From: Streptomyces sp. HmicA12
Lineage (GTDB): Bacteria > Actinomycetota > Actinomycetes > Streptomycetales > Streptomycetaceae
Direction of reading: 5' to 3'
DNA length: 64,000 bases
Assembly (NCBI RefSeq): GCF_000373565.1
Contig: NZ_KB891813.1
Coordinates: 1-64,000, forward strand
Position 1 is the stretch's first letter; each line of letters begins with the position of its first letter. This document shows positions 34,594 through 42,633 of this stretch, piece by piece. The notes under the pieces were generated by a model, which saw only the letters and a program-made list of their open reading frames with translations, had not been told where the DNA came from and did no database searches. Position numbers and translations under genes: made by a program.

Positions 34594-35784
34594 ATGCGAA
34601 GCAGCAGCGGCAGGAACAGCAGCGGAAACAACGGCGGGAGCCGTGGTGGCAACAGCGGCGGCCGCGGCGGGAGTGGCGGCGGCCGCGGTAACTACCGCGG
34701 CGCCGGCAACAACCGCGATGACAGGCGTGACGACCGGCGTGACGACCGGCGTGACGACCGGCGTGACGACCGGCGTGACGACAAGCCGGCCGGCAGCCGC
34801 CCGAAGAAGCCGCGTCCGGAGGAGCGGCGTTACGACGTGGGCCCCGGCGGCACGCAGGACGGCCCCAAGTCGGGCCGTGGCGCCTCGGCGCGTGGCGGTG
34901 CCAAGGGCGGCCCCAAGCGCGGGCAGCAGTCCGCGCCTGGCCGTGGGCGCTGGGTCCCGGCGACCTCGCGCGAGTACGAGGCGCGGGCCGAGGAGCGCAA
35001 CCGCGAGCGGTATGCGGGCAAGCCGAAGGTGAACCTCCCCAAGACCTTCCCCGGCGCCGAGCAGGAGGGCGAGCGGCTGCAGAAGGTGCTGGCCCGGGCC
35101 GGTTACGGCTCGCGCCGTGCGTGCGAGGAGCTGGTCGACGAGGCCCGTGTCGAGGTCAACGGCGAGATCGTGCTCGAGCAGGGCCTGCGCGTCGACACGG
35201 AGAAGGACGTCATCAAGGTCGACGGTCTGACCGTGGCCACGCAGTCGTACCAGTTCTTCGTCCTGAACAAGCCGGCCGGTGTCGTCTCCACCATGGAGGA
35301 CAACGAGGGCCGGCAGTGCCTCGGGGACTACACGAACAACCGTGAGACGCGGCTGTTCCACGTGGGCCGGCTCGACACCGAGACCGAGGGCGTCATCCTG
35401 CTCACCAACCACGGCGAGCTGGCGCACCGCCTCACGCACCCCAAGTACGGCGTGAAGAAGGTCTACCTCGCGCACATCGTGGGTCCGATCCCGCGTGACC
35501 TGGGCAAGCAGCTCAAGGACGGCATCCAGTTGGAGGACGGGTACGCGAAGGCGGACCACTTCCGCGTCGTCGAGCAGACCGGCAAGAACTACCTGGTCGA
35601 GGTGACCCTGCACGAGGGCCGCAAGCACATCGTGCGGCGGATGCTGGCCGAGGCCGGGTTCCCGGTCGACAAGCTGGTGCGGGTGGCCTTCGGGCCGATC
35701 ACGCTCGGCGACCAGAAGTCCGGCTGGCTGCGACGCCTGTCGAACACCGAGGTCGGCATGCTGATGAAGGAAGTCGACCTCTAG
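34594..35784 (+). CDS. RluB/RsuA-type rRNA pseudouridine synthase with RDD-rich arm
   Basis: The 396-residue protein starts at ATG 34594. Residues 1 to about 155 are a basic, disordered arm: Gly/Ser/Asn-rich (GGNSGGRGGSGGGRGN), then four perfect and one partial DDRR repeats (12-bp units 34727-34786), then Lys/Gly/Arg-rich. The S4 domain begins near 160 (GERLQKVLARAGYGSRRAC). The catalytic Asp261 is in GRLDTETEGVILLTN, and HEGRKHIVRRM closes the active site. It makes a pseudouridine in 23S or 16S rRNA. Its place between scpB and cmk is ancestral (Rv1711). The arm echoes the RDD repeat protein at 386. Confidence 0.93.
   Translation: MRSSSGRNSSGNNGGSRGGNSGGRGGSGGGRGNYRGAGNNRDDRRDDRRDDRRDDRRDDRRDDKPAGSRPKKPRPEERRYDVGPGGTQDGPKSGRGASARGGAKGGPKRGQQSAPGRGRWVPATSREYEARAEERNRERYAGKPKVNLPKTFPGAEQEGERLQKVLARAGYGSRRACEELVDEARVEVNGEIVLEQGLRVDTEKDVIKVDGLTVATQSYQFFVLNKPAGVVSTMEDNEGRQCLGDYTNNRETRLFHVGRLDTETEGVILLTNHGELAHRLTHPKYGVKKVYLAHIVGPIPRDLGKQLKDGIQLEDGYAKADHFRVVEQTGKNYLVEVTLHEGRKHIVRRMLAEAGFPVDKLVRVAFGPITLGDQKSGWLRRLSNTEVGMLMKEVDL
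34727..34786 (+). repeat. 12-bp tandem repeats encoding Arg-Asp-Asp-Arg
   Basis: GTGACGACCGGC is repeated exactly four times (34727-34774) and followed by a fifth copy with changes. It encodes the RDDRRDD run in the arm of the pseudouridine synthase. Exact repetition at the DNA level implies recent slippage. Confidence 0.95.
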
Positions 35785-35898
35785 GCCGGTAGCTCAGGAG
35801 ATCCCGGGCCGGTGGGCCCGGAGATCCGCTGAATCGCTTGTCGTGTGCGGCCCCCTCCCTTTAGAGTCGGTGAGACCAATAAGGGAGGGGGCTGTCGC

Positions 35899-36660
35899 AT
35901 GTCCGTGCAGGGCTACGACAAGTACGCCTACGAACCGTTCGCCGTCACCGTCGATCTCGCCGTCTTCACGCTGAGGTCCGGACGGCTGCACATCCTGCTC
36001 GTCGAGCGCGGCCAGGAGCCGTACGCGGGGCGCTGGGCGCTGCCCGGCGGGTTCCTGGAGCCCGACGAGGCCGCCGAGGACGCGGCGCGGCGCGAGCTCG
36101 CCGAGGAGACCGGCCTGGACGACGTCGCCGGGCTGCACCTGGAGCAGCTGCGCACCTACAGCGAGCCGGACCGCGACCCCCGGATGCGGGTCGTCTCCGT
36201 CGCCTTCGCCGCGCTCGTGCCGGACGCGCCGCAGGCCCGGGGCGGGGGAGACGCGGCGCGCGCCGCCTGGCTGCCGTACGAGGAGGGGGCCGGCGGCGCG
36301 TACGGGCCGCTCGCCTTCGACCACGACCGGATCCTCGCCGACGCCCACGAGCGGATCGGCGGCAAGCTGGAGTACACCTGCCTGGCCACCGCGTTCTGCC
36401 CGCCCGAGTTCACGCTCGGCGAGCTGCGGCAGGTCTACGAGGTGGTGTGGGGGACCGAGCTCGACCCTGCGAACTTCCGGCGCAAGGTGCTCGCCACCCC
36501 CGGGTTCGTCGAGCAGATCCCCGGCGCCTCGCGCCTCACCGGCGGCCGCGGCAAGCCCGCAGCGCTCTACCGGGCCGGTGGCGCCGGAACGCTCCATCCG
36601 CCGTTGCTGCGGCCTTCGCCGGAGCCCGTGCCCGACGCGAAGAAGGGTGTCTCCTCATGA
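35899..36660 (+). CDS. NrtR-like Nudix protein with C-terminal winged helix
   Basis: The 253-residue protein starts MSVQGYDKYAYEPFAVTVD at ATG 35899, behind GGAGGGGG. The Nudix box is complete: GGFLEPDEAAEDAAR, then RELAEETGL. From about residue 160 a winged-helix domain follows: FTLGELRQVYEVVWG, NFRRKVLATPGFVEQ, GRPAALYR-like GKPAALYRAG. This architecture is that of NrtR, which senses ADP-ribose or related NAD products and represses NAD genes; here the catalytic Nudix residues are kept, so it may hydrolyse as well as regulate. Its stop overlaps the start of the ADP-ribosylglycohydrolase gene. Confidence 0.86.
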   Translation: MSVQGYDKYAYEPFAVTVDLAVFTLRSGRLHILLVERGQEPYAGRWALPGGFLEPDEAAEDAARRELAEETGLDDVAGLHLEQLRTYSEPDRDPRMRVVSVAFAALVPDAPQARGGGDAARAAWLPYEEGAGGAYGPLAFDHDRILADAHERIGGKLEYTCLATAFCPPEFTLGELRQVYEVVWGTELDPANFRRKVLATPGFVEQIPGASRLTGGRGKPAALYRAGGAGTLHPPLLRPSPEPVPDAKKGVSS

Positions 36661-37655
36661 TCAAGCGTGCCGCGACCGGATCCCTGCTCGGCCTCGCCCT
36701 CGGGGACGCGCTCGGGTTCCCGACCGAGTTCAACGACGTACCGGCGATCCTGGCGAAGTGCGGGCCGTGGCGGGAGATGGAGCTGCCCGGTCCCGTCGCC
36801 TGGATCACCGACGACACACAGATGGCGCTGGCCGTGGCGCGGGCCGGGACTCCCGGTTCCCCGGCGCGGTACGCCGACGAGCTGCGGCGCGAGTTCATCG
36901 CCTGGAACCGGTCGCCCGACAACAACCGCGCGCCCGGCAACACCTGCCTGCGCGCCTGCGAGCTTCTGGAGGACCCGCGCCGCGACTGGCGCGACGCCAG
37001 CCAGATCCACTCCAAGGGGTGCGGCGCCAACATGCGGGTCTCGCCGCTCGGGCTCCTGCCGGGGCTCGACGACGAGCAGCGGGCCGGGGCCGCCCAGCTG
37101 CAGGCCGCGCTGACGCACGGGCATCCGACCGGTCTCGCCGCGAGCGACCTGACCGCGCGCGCCGTGCACCTGCTCGCACAGGGGGTCGAGCCCACCGGGC
37201 TCGTGGGGCGGCTGCGGTCGTACGCGCTCGAGAACCGCACCCGGTACCACGAGCGCTGGCTCGGGGATCTGTGGCGGCGCTCGCAGGATCCGGGGCCCGA
37301 ACACTTCATCGCGCGCGGGTGGGACGACTGCCTCGGCGTGCTGGAGCGGCTGGAGGCGGCGCTGCGCGACGCCAACCCCGAGGTCGATCCGTGCCTCGCC
37401 ACCGGGGCGGGGTGGGTCGCCGAGGAAGCGTTCGCCACCGGGCTGTCGTGCTTCCTGATGTTCGTCGACGAGCCGGTGCTCGCGCTGCGGCGGGCCGCCT
37501 GCACGTCGGGGGACTCGGACTCGATCGCGGCGTTGGCCGGGGCGTTCGCCGGGGCTCATCTGGGCGGCGATGCCTGGCCCGAGGCGTGGGTCGAGCGGGT
37601 CGAGCACCGGGACGCGTTGGTCGGCCTCGGGGGCGGGTGGGACGCGGGGGTGTGA
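36657..37655 (+). CDS. ADP-ribosylglycohydrolase (DraG/ARH family)
   Basis: The 332-residue protein starts MIKRAATGSLLGLALGDALGFP, with metal ligands in ITDDTQMALAVA and in the C-terminal SGDSDSIAALAGAFAGAHLG, the two blocks that hold the di-Mg centre of DraG/ARH enzymes. It should remove ADP-ribose from proteins or nucleic acids in the cytoplasm. ATGA overlap with the NrtR-like gene shows translational coupling. Together they form a small ADP-ribose sensing and release unit. I see no ADP-ribosyltransferase or macrodomain gene beside it. Confidence 0.92.
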   Translation: MIKRAATGSLLGLALGDALGFPTEFNDVPAILAKCGPWREMELPGPVAWITDDTQMALAVARAGTPGSPARYADELRREFIAWNRSPDNNRAPGNTCLRACELLEDPRRDWRDASQIHSKGCGANMRVSPLGLLPGLDDEQRAGAAQLQAALTHGHPTGLAASDLTARAVHLLAQGVEPTGLVGRLRSYALENRTRYHERWLGDLWRRSQDPGPEHFIARGWDDCLGVLERLEAALRDANPEVDPCLATGAGWVAEEAFATGLSCFLMFVDEPVLALRRAACTSGDSDSIAALAGAFAGAHLGGDAWPEAWVERVEHRDALVGLGGGWDAGV

Positions 37656-37761
37656 CGGCGGACGGGGCGGGGGCCGGTTGAGCGCTCGCCCCGCGCCGGG
37701 ATGCCACCTCGCGCGCCCACCCTGCCGCCCCCGGCGGCAGATGGCCCGAGGCGGGGGACAC

Positions 37762-38451
37762 TCAACAGGCAGTCAGGGCCGACGTGCGGCGGGCGGTGAT
37801 CAGGAAGGACTCGATCCGGTCCCGGTCCGGTTCCGCCGGGAGCGGGGTGTGGAGGAGCGCCTTCTCCGCCTCCTCCGCCAGCAGCGTCATCCGGCGGTCC
37901 ACCTCCGGCCACGGCACCTCGCCGCGCTTCACCGCCAGCAGCGAGTCGCGGGCCTCGCCCACGTCGATCGTCAGCTCGCCCGTGCGGAGCAGGTCGCGGC
38001 AGGACATCAGCAGGCGCAGCAGGTGCATCGCGTGCTTCCAGCGCGGGGCGCCGTGGACACGGACGTCGGCCTCCAGCTTCTTGTGCTGGCCCGCCGCGTA
38101 CCGGGTGAACGTCTCGTGCGCCTGCCGCGAGAGGAACGCCCCGCGCAGGGAGCGGAGTTCCTCGCCGAGCGGGGTGACGTGCTCGACCAGCGGGGAGTGG
38201 AGGCACTCCAGGATGTTGGGGTTGGCCCGCAGAGCCAGTGCGCAGAAGCGTTCCAGTTCCCACGAGAACTGTTCGTCGGCCGGGCCCTCGACGTGCGTCG
38301 GCGGCTTGGTGAAGCCCCAGAACAGCGGGGTCGGCGCCAGGTACACGCCGCGGCGGTCCGTGTCGCTCGTCTCCGTGGCCAGGCCGAAGGCGCGCGAGCC
38401 CATGACGCAGGCGTAGATCGTGTGGTCGCGCACCAGGGTTTCGGGCTGCAT
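37762..38451 (-). CDS. RlaP/YcgL-type nucleotidyltransferase
   Basis: The 229-residue protein starts MQPETLVRDHTIYACVMGSR. The polymerase-beta-fold motif is GSRAFGLATETSDTDRRGVY, with the catalytic Asp-x-Asp in SDTDRRG, and later helical segments include QHKKLEADVRVHGAPRWKHAMHLLRLL. It resembles the predicted nucleotidyltransferase family PF10127 (RlaP), whose members are linked to RNA repair in some bacteria. No RNA ligase is nearby. It is convergent with the ADP-ribosylglycohydrolase gene and lies 22 bases after the Rieske gene end, but reads in the same direction as it. Confidence 0.82.
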   Translation of the reverse strand: MQPETLVRDHTIYACVMGSRAFGLATETSDTDRRGVYLAPTPLFWGFTKPPTHVEGPADEQFSWELERFCALALRANPNILECLHSPLVEHVTPLGEELRSLRGAFLSRQAHETFTRYAAGQHKKLEADVRVHGAPRWKHAMHLLRLLMSCRDLLRTGELTIDVGEARDSLLAVKRGEVPWPEVDRRMTLLAEEAEKALLHTPLPAEPDRDRIESFLITARRTSALTAC

Positions 38452-38472
38452 GCCCCGAGCGTAGGTGCCGGG

Positions 38473-38979
38473 TCAGGCGAGCGTGATCGAATTTCCGGTG
38501 ACCTCGATCTGGCGCGGCTCCAGCGGGCGCGGCGCCGGACCGCCCACCACCGAGGCGTCCTCGATCTTGTACTTCGAGCCGTGGCAGGGACAGTTGATGG
38601 TGCCGCCCGCGACGGCGTTCACCGTGCAGCCCTGGTGGGTGCAGACCGCCGAGAACGCCTTGAAGTCGCCCTGCTTGGGCTGCGTGACCACGACCTTCTC
38701 GTCGGCGAAGATCTTGCCGCCGCCGACCGGGATGTCCGAGGTCTTCGCCAACTCGTCCGCCGCGGGCGGCGGGGGAGACGCCGCGCCCGATCCTGTGCCC
38801 GATGCCGTGCCCGCCGTCGACGGCGGGGCCCCGGACGACGCCGGCCGACTGGTGTCGTCGCCGCCCCCGCCCTCGTCGCCGTACTTGCTGCATCCGGCCG
38901 CGAGCGCCGCCGCGCCCGCGACGAGGACACTCCTGCGGGAGGCGGCGGCCCCACGGTTCCTGTCGTCGCTCCGGCTCAT
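38473..38979 (-). CDS. Rieske 2Fe-2S lipoprotein
   Basis: The 168-residue protein has a twin-arginine leader (SRRSVLVAGAAALAAGC) with a lipobox Cys near residue 30, a Ser/Gly/Pro linker, then a Rieske domain. The cluster ligands are in CTHQGC (113-118) and CPCHGS (130-135). It would be exported folded by Tat and anchored on the outer face of the membrane, passing electrons. ATG 38979 overlaps the stop of the membrane protein gene upstream (ATGA), so they are made together. Confidence 0.93.
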   Translation of the reverse strand: MSRSDDRNRGAAASRRSVLVAGAAALAAGCSKYGDEGGGGDDTSRPASSGAPPSTAGTASGTGSGAASPPPPAADELAKTSDIPVGGGKIFADEKVVVTQPKQGDFKAFSAVCTHQGCTVNAVAGGTINCPCHGSKYKIEDASVVGGPAPRPLEPRQIEVTGNSITLA

Positions 38980-39554
38980 GCCGTCACCCCCACCGTCCGG
39001 AAGAACCACAGCGCCGACGTCAGCCACAGCAGCGTGAGGACGGCGAAGGCGAGGCCGCCGACCACCGGGAGCAGCCAGCCCGGCAGCCGTTCCGCCCTGA
39101 GCAGCAGCATCTTGGCGCTGAACGCCCCGAAGAAGAAGCAGCCCAGGAACGAGTGCCACATCACCCGGGTCGAGTACGACTGATAGCCGAGCGCGTAGAG
39201 GCAGTGCACCGCCACGGGGACGGCCACCAGGAACGCGATCCGGCCCGACCAGCGGTGCAGGGCCGGCGCCCAGGAAGGGCCGCGCAGCTTCCCGTAGACC
39301 ATGAAGGCGGAGACGACCTGGACGAGCGCGAAGCCGAACGCCACCGTCGCCAGCCACGACTTCACCGCGCTCGTGCTGGAGAACCCGGCCAGGTTGAACG
39401 CCGTGCCCTCCGGGTCGTGGACCTTCCCGTACGCGCCGAGGGCCACGGCCACCGCGGCCGCCACGACCGCGGGCACCAGGTAGCGGGCCGGGCCGGGTCG
39501 GCGGTGGTCGGGGCTCGGGAAGCTCTGGGTGGGGGCGTTCGGGTCGGCGGTCAT
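38976..39554 (-). CDS. DUF6529-like membrane protein, possible heme carrier
   Basis: The 192-residue integral membrane protein has about five hydrophobic spans, starting LVPAVVAAAVAVALGAYG. Histidines sit at regular positions in or near spans: HRWSGRIAFLVAVPVAVH and VMWHSFLGCFFFG. This pattern resembles cytochrome b561 or ferric-reductase-like proteins, in which paired His residues bind heme; that is inference. I believe the family is DUF6529. Coupled to the Rieske lipoprotein, it is the likely membrane electron donor or acceptor. Confidence 0.72.
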   Translation of the reverse strand: MTADPNAPTQSFPSPDHRRPGPARYLVPAVVAAAVAVALGAYGKVHDPEGTAFNLAGFSSTSAVKSWLATVAFGFALVQVVSAFMVYGKLRGPSWAPALHRWSGRIAFLVAVPVAVHCLYALGYQSYSTRVMWHSFLGCFFFGAFSAKMLLLRAERLPGWLLPVVGGLAFAVLTLLWLTSALWFFRTVGVTA

Positions 39555-39583
39555 GCTGCGCCTCCAGCGGGGGTCAGCAGGGG

Positions 39584-40273
39584 TCAGGGGACGACGGGGC
39601 GCGCGGTCAGCTGCTCGCCGTCGACCGTGACGGCGCCGGACTCCGGGTCGATGGGCGGCGCCGTCGAGGGCTTGTCGTCGCGCTTGACGATGCCGACCTG
39701 GCGGCCGTCGGGCAGCACGATCCAGCCGCCGTCGACCTTCGCGCCGCGCACCTCGGTGGTGGCCCGGTACAGGCCGGACGGCTTCACGGCCTTCTTCGCC
39801 GTGAAGGCGGAGGGCCGGTCGCCGACCTCGACGGTGCCGCGGATCCGCTCGTCCTTGAGCGTGCCCTCCAGCTTCGCGCCGTGGCTGCCGCTGAGCTTCA
39901 TGGAGCCGTCGTCCTCGACGTTCCCCTTCAGCCAGGACTCCTGGGTGCGGCCGTCGCAGTAGTACGCGATGGCCTTGTCGCCGTTCACGGAGACCGAGAC
40001 GGCGGCCGCGTCGTCGGTGGTGCGGCCCGCGTAACTGGTCTTGCCGCGGGCCGACTGGGAGGGACTCGGGCTCGGCTGCTGCGACGGGCTCGCGCCGGTA
40101 CCGGGACTGGTACTGGTACTGGCGCCGGTACTGGGGCTCACGGTGGACGGGGACGCGACGGGCGCGCCCTTGTACGGTGCGCCGGCCTCGCCCGTCGTCG
40201 CGTTCAGCGACAGCATGAACAGGCCGAGAACCAGACCGGCGAAAAGCGTGTAGAGGGGTCCTGAGCGCTTCAT
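39584..40273 (-). CDS. Secreted or membrane-anchored hypothetical protein
   Basis: The 229-residue protein begins MKRSGPLYTLFAGLVLGLFMLSLN, an N-terminal signal or anchor, then has a Ser/Pro/Thr-rich linker (about residues 35-80), followed by a beta-rich domain with VSVNGDKAIAYYCDG, a repeated short-strand pattern (LSGSHGAKLEGTLKDERIRGTV), and a C-terminal strand-rich part. GGGAGG precedes ATG 40273 at good spacing. It is the first gene of the operon with the DUF6529-like protein (30-bp gap) and the Rieske lipoprotein. Role unknown; a partner in extracytoplasmic electron transfer is a guess from context. Confidence 0.75.
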   Translation of the reverse strand: MKRSGPLYTLFAGLVLGLFMLSLNATTGEAGAPYKGAPVASPSTVSPSTGASTSTSPGTGASPSQQPSPSPSQSARGKTSYAGRTTDDAAAVSVSVNGDKAIAYYCDGRTQESWLKGNVEDDGSMKLSGSHGAKLEGTLKDERIRGTVEVGDRPSAFTAKKAVKPSGLYRATTEVRGAKVDGGWIVLPDGRQVGIVKRDDKPSTAPPIDPESGAVTVDGEQLTARPVVP

Positions 40274-40486
40274 CTGCGAGCCTCCCCCGAGGCGCGGCGT
40301 GCGGCCGACTCTTCATGAGAGCGGATGCGTGGCGCCGCGTCCAGAGGACGACCGGCCCTCCTCCGGCCGAGTGGCGCCCTGGTGCGCTTCGGGTGACATT
40401 GAGGTGGTTCGCGTTTCCGAGCTTCGCGTACGCCCTGAGCGGCCCGAACGGCCTCGAACGTGCGGGGTGTGCGCACCGAAAGGCGT

Positions 40487-40933
40487 ATGACCATGGCGGG
40501 CAACGATCTCGGCAGTCTGCTCGGCGGTCTCCTCGGTGGAGGCGGCCAGGGCGGTTCGTCCGGCGGCAACAACATCCTCGGCCAGCTCCTGAACACCGTC
40601 CTGAGCAACAAGTCGGGCGGTGGCGGAGCCGGCGGTGGGTCCAACCCGCTCGGCGGCCTGATGGACATGATCACGAAGTCCGGCCTGGTCAACCAGGAAC
40701 AGCTGGACTCGTGGGTCGGCAAGGGCAGCAACCAGCCGCTCAGCCCCGACCAGGTCAAGGAGGCCATCCCCGACGCGGACCTCGACAAGGTCGCCGCGGA
40801 CACGGGGCTGAGCCGGGACCAGGTCGCGGACCAGGTGGCCGAGCAGCTGCCGCAGTTCGTCGACAGGATCACCCCCGACGGACAGGTGCCGACCACGTCC
40901 CTGGAGGACCTGGCCAAGGAGCAGAACCTCTGA
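40487..40933 (+). CDS. YidB-like DUF937 family protein
   Basis: The 148-residue protein starts MTMAGNDLGSLLGGLLGGG, a Gly-rich opening, and ends in a helical domain: LMDMITKSGLVNQEQLDSWVGKGSNQPLS then DQVKEAIPDADLDKVAADTG. The LGG repeats and the QLDSWVGxGxNxPxS motif are typical of YidB/DUF937 proteins, whose function is not established. ATG 40487 and ATG 40493 are both possible; AAAGG lies just upstream. It diverges from the Rieske operon. Confidence 0.85.
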   Translation: MTMAGNDLGSLLGGLLGGGGQGGSSGGNNILGQLLNTVLSNKSGGGGAGGGSNPLGGLMDMITKSGLVNQEQLDSWVGKGSNQPLSPDQVKEAIPDADLDKVAADTGLSRDQVADQVAEQLPQFVDRITPDGQVPTTSLEDLAKEQNL

Positions 40934-40936
40934 CCT

Positions 40937-41043
40937 GTACGTCTTCGTGCGTTTCCGGGTGCGCGGCCCCCTGTCTCGGCAGACGGGCGCCGCGCACCCG
41001 CCTGTGTGGGCCCCTCTAGGCTGGAGGGTGCACGAAGACGTAC
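40937..41043. repeat. 14-bp inverted repeat flanking the aroH leader
   Basis: GTACGTCTTCGTGC (40937-40950) and its exact reverse complement GCACGAAGACGTAC (41030-41043) are 79 bases apart, between the YidB-like gene and chorismate mutase. They may form a long hairpin in the transcript or be two copies of a regulator site. Confidence 0.8.
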
Positions 41044-41066
41044 GTACAGGAGTGAGGAGCACCGTC

Positions 41067-41438
41067 GTGGCGGTACGAGCGGTCCGGGGCGCCGTCCAGC
41101 TGGAGCGGGACGAGGCCGGGCACATGGACGAGCAGGTCGGCGAGCTGCTCACCACGGTGCTGGAGCGGAACGGACTGACCGCCGACGACCTGATCTCCCT
41201 CTGGTTCACGGCCACGCCCGACCTGCACGCCGACTTCCCGGCGGCCGCCGCCCGCAAGACCGGCATCGGCGGCCTGGCCGACGTGCCGCTGCTCTGCGCC
41301 CAGGAACTCGACATCGAGGGCGCCATGCCGCGCGTCGTCCGGCTCCTCGCGCACATAGAGACCGACCTGCCCAAGTCCGAGATCGCGCACGTGTACCTCG
41401 GTGCCGCGGCCGCCCTCCGCAAGGACATCACCCAGTGA
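41067..41438 (+). CDS. aroH: Chorismate mutase, AroH type
   Basis: The 123-residue protein starts MAVRAVRGAVQLERDEAGHM (GTG 41067, GAGGAG seven bases upstream). It has the AroH-class trimeric fold motifs: RGAVQLERD with active-site Arg7-like residue, SLWFTATPDLHADFPA, and VPLLCAQELDIEGAMPRVVR with the Cys/Arg pair of the active site. It converts chorismate to prephenate. GTGA overlap with the next gene, prephenate dehydrogenase, links two steps of tyrosine synthesis. Confidence 0.95.
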   Translation: MAVRAVRGAVQLERDEAGHMDEQVGELLTTVLERNGLTADDLISLWFTATPDLHADFPAAAARKTGIGGLADVPLLCAQELDIEGAMPRVVRLLAHIETDLPKSEIAHVYLGAAAALRKDITQ

Positions 41439-42520
41439 GAACCGCACTCGTCATCGGCACCGGCCTGATCGGCACGTCCGCCGCCCTCGCCCTGGCCTCG
41501 CGCGGGGTCACCGTGCACCTCGCCGACCACGACCAGGCGCAGGCCCGCACCGCCGCCGCGCTCGGCGCCGGCACGGACGAGGTGCCCGAGGGCGTGGTCG
41601 ACCTGTGCGTGGTCGCCGTGCCGCCCGCGCACGTCGCCGCGTCGCTGGCCGACGCCATGGGCCGGGGGATCGCCCGCGCCTACATCGACGTCGCCAGCGT
41701 GAAGGGCGGCCCGCGCCGCGAGCTGGAGGCGCTGGGGCTCGACCTCACCCCCTACATCGGTACGCACCCCATGAGCGGCCGGGAGCGCAGCGGCCCGCTC
41801 GCCGCGACCGCCGACCTCTTCGAGGGGCGGCCCTGGGTCCTCACCCCGACCCGGGACACCGACACCGAGGTGCTCAACCTCGCCCTGGAGCTGGTGGCCC
41901 TGTGCCGGGCCGTGCCGGTCGTCATGGACGCCGACGCCCACGACCGGGCCGTCGCGCTCGTCTCGCACATGCCGCACCTGGTCTCCAGCATGGTCGCGGC
42001 CCGCCTGGAGAGCGCCGAGGAGAGTGCCGTACGCCTCTGTGGCCAGGGCATCCGCGACGTGACCCGGATCGCGGCCTCCGACCCGCAGATGTGGATCGAC
42101 ATCCTCTCCGCGAACCCGGGCCCGGTCGCCGACCTGCTCTCGGCGGTCGCCGGTGACCTGGAGGAGACCGTGCAGTCCCTGCGCTCCCTCCAGTCCGCCG
42201 ACGACGCCAAGCGCCGCGCGGGCGCCCAGGGCGTCGAGACGATGCTGCGGCGCGGGAACGCCGGGCAGTCCCGGGTCCCCGGCAAGCACGGCGCGGCCCC
42301 GGCGGCGTACGAGATCGTGGCCGTCCTCATCTCCGACCAGCCCGGCGAGCTGGCCCGCATCTTCGCCGACGCGGGCGCCGCCGGCGTCAACGTCGAGGAC
42401 GTGCGGATCGAGCACGCGACCGGGCAGCAGGCCGGTTTCGTGCAGCTGATGGTGCAGCCCGCGGCGGCGCCCAAGCTGGCCGCCGCCCTGCGCGAGCGGG
42501 GCTGGGCCATGCGCCAGTAG
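41435..42520 (+). CDS. tyrA: Prephenate dehydrogenase
   Basis: The 361-residue enzyme oxidises prephenate to hydroxyphenylpyruvate. The N-terminal Rossmann motif is LVIGTGLIGTSAALALASRG, YIDVASVKGG and THPMSGRERSGP mark the active site, and VSHMPHLVSSMVA is the helical dimer part. From about residue 287 a regulatory ACT domain follows (EIVAVLISDQPGELARIFADAG), likely for tyrosine feedback. GTG 41435 overlaps the chorismate mutase stop. Confidence 0.95.
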   Translation: MRTALVIGTGLIGTSAALALASRGVTVHLADHDQAQARTAAALGAGTDEVPEGVVDLCVVAVPPAHVAASLADAMGRGIARAYIDVASVKGGPRRELEALGLDLTPYIGTHPMSGRERSGPLAATADLFEGRPWVLTPTRDTDTEVLNLALELVALCRAVPVVMDADAHDRAVALVSHMPHLVSSMVAARLESAEESAVRLCGQGIRDVTRIAASDPQMWIDILSANPGPVADLLSAVAGDLEETVQSLRSLQSADDAKRRAGAQGVETMLRRGNAGQSRVPGKHGAAPAAYEIVAVLISDQPGELARIFADAGAAGVNVEDVRIEHATGQQAGFVQLMVQPAAAPKLAAALRERGWAMRQ

Positions 42521-42575
42521 GCAGCCGGACCGGGCACCAGTAAAACGTGCCTGCCAGAGCCAGTAACCTTGTGCG

Positions 42576-42593
42576 GGGCGTGTCCGCGCCCCG
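42576..42593 (+). other. Small hairpin upstream of cmk
   Basis: GGGGCG-TGTCCG-CGCCCC roughly pairs as a 6-bp stem with a 6-nt loop (42575-42592) between tyrA and cmk. It may weakly terminate the aromatic operon. GAAAGG upstream of ATG 42634 is the cmk ribosome-binding site. Confidence 0.4.
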
Positions 42594-42633
42594 TACGCAT
42601 GCCCCCGTGCACTGAGAAAGGTGTCCGTCACCC

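Noticed and set aside
34727..34786. CRISPR-like short repeats
   Set aside because: The 12-bp units are contiguous, without spacers, and in frame within a protein gene.
37762..38451. RNA-repair operon around the RlaP-like gene
   Set aside because: No RNA ligase, Hen1 or RtcB gene adjoins; the neighbours face other directions or have other roles.
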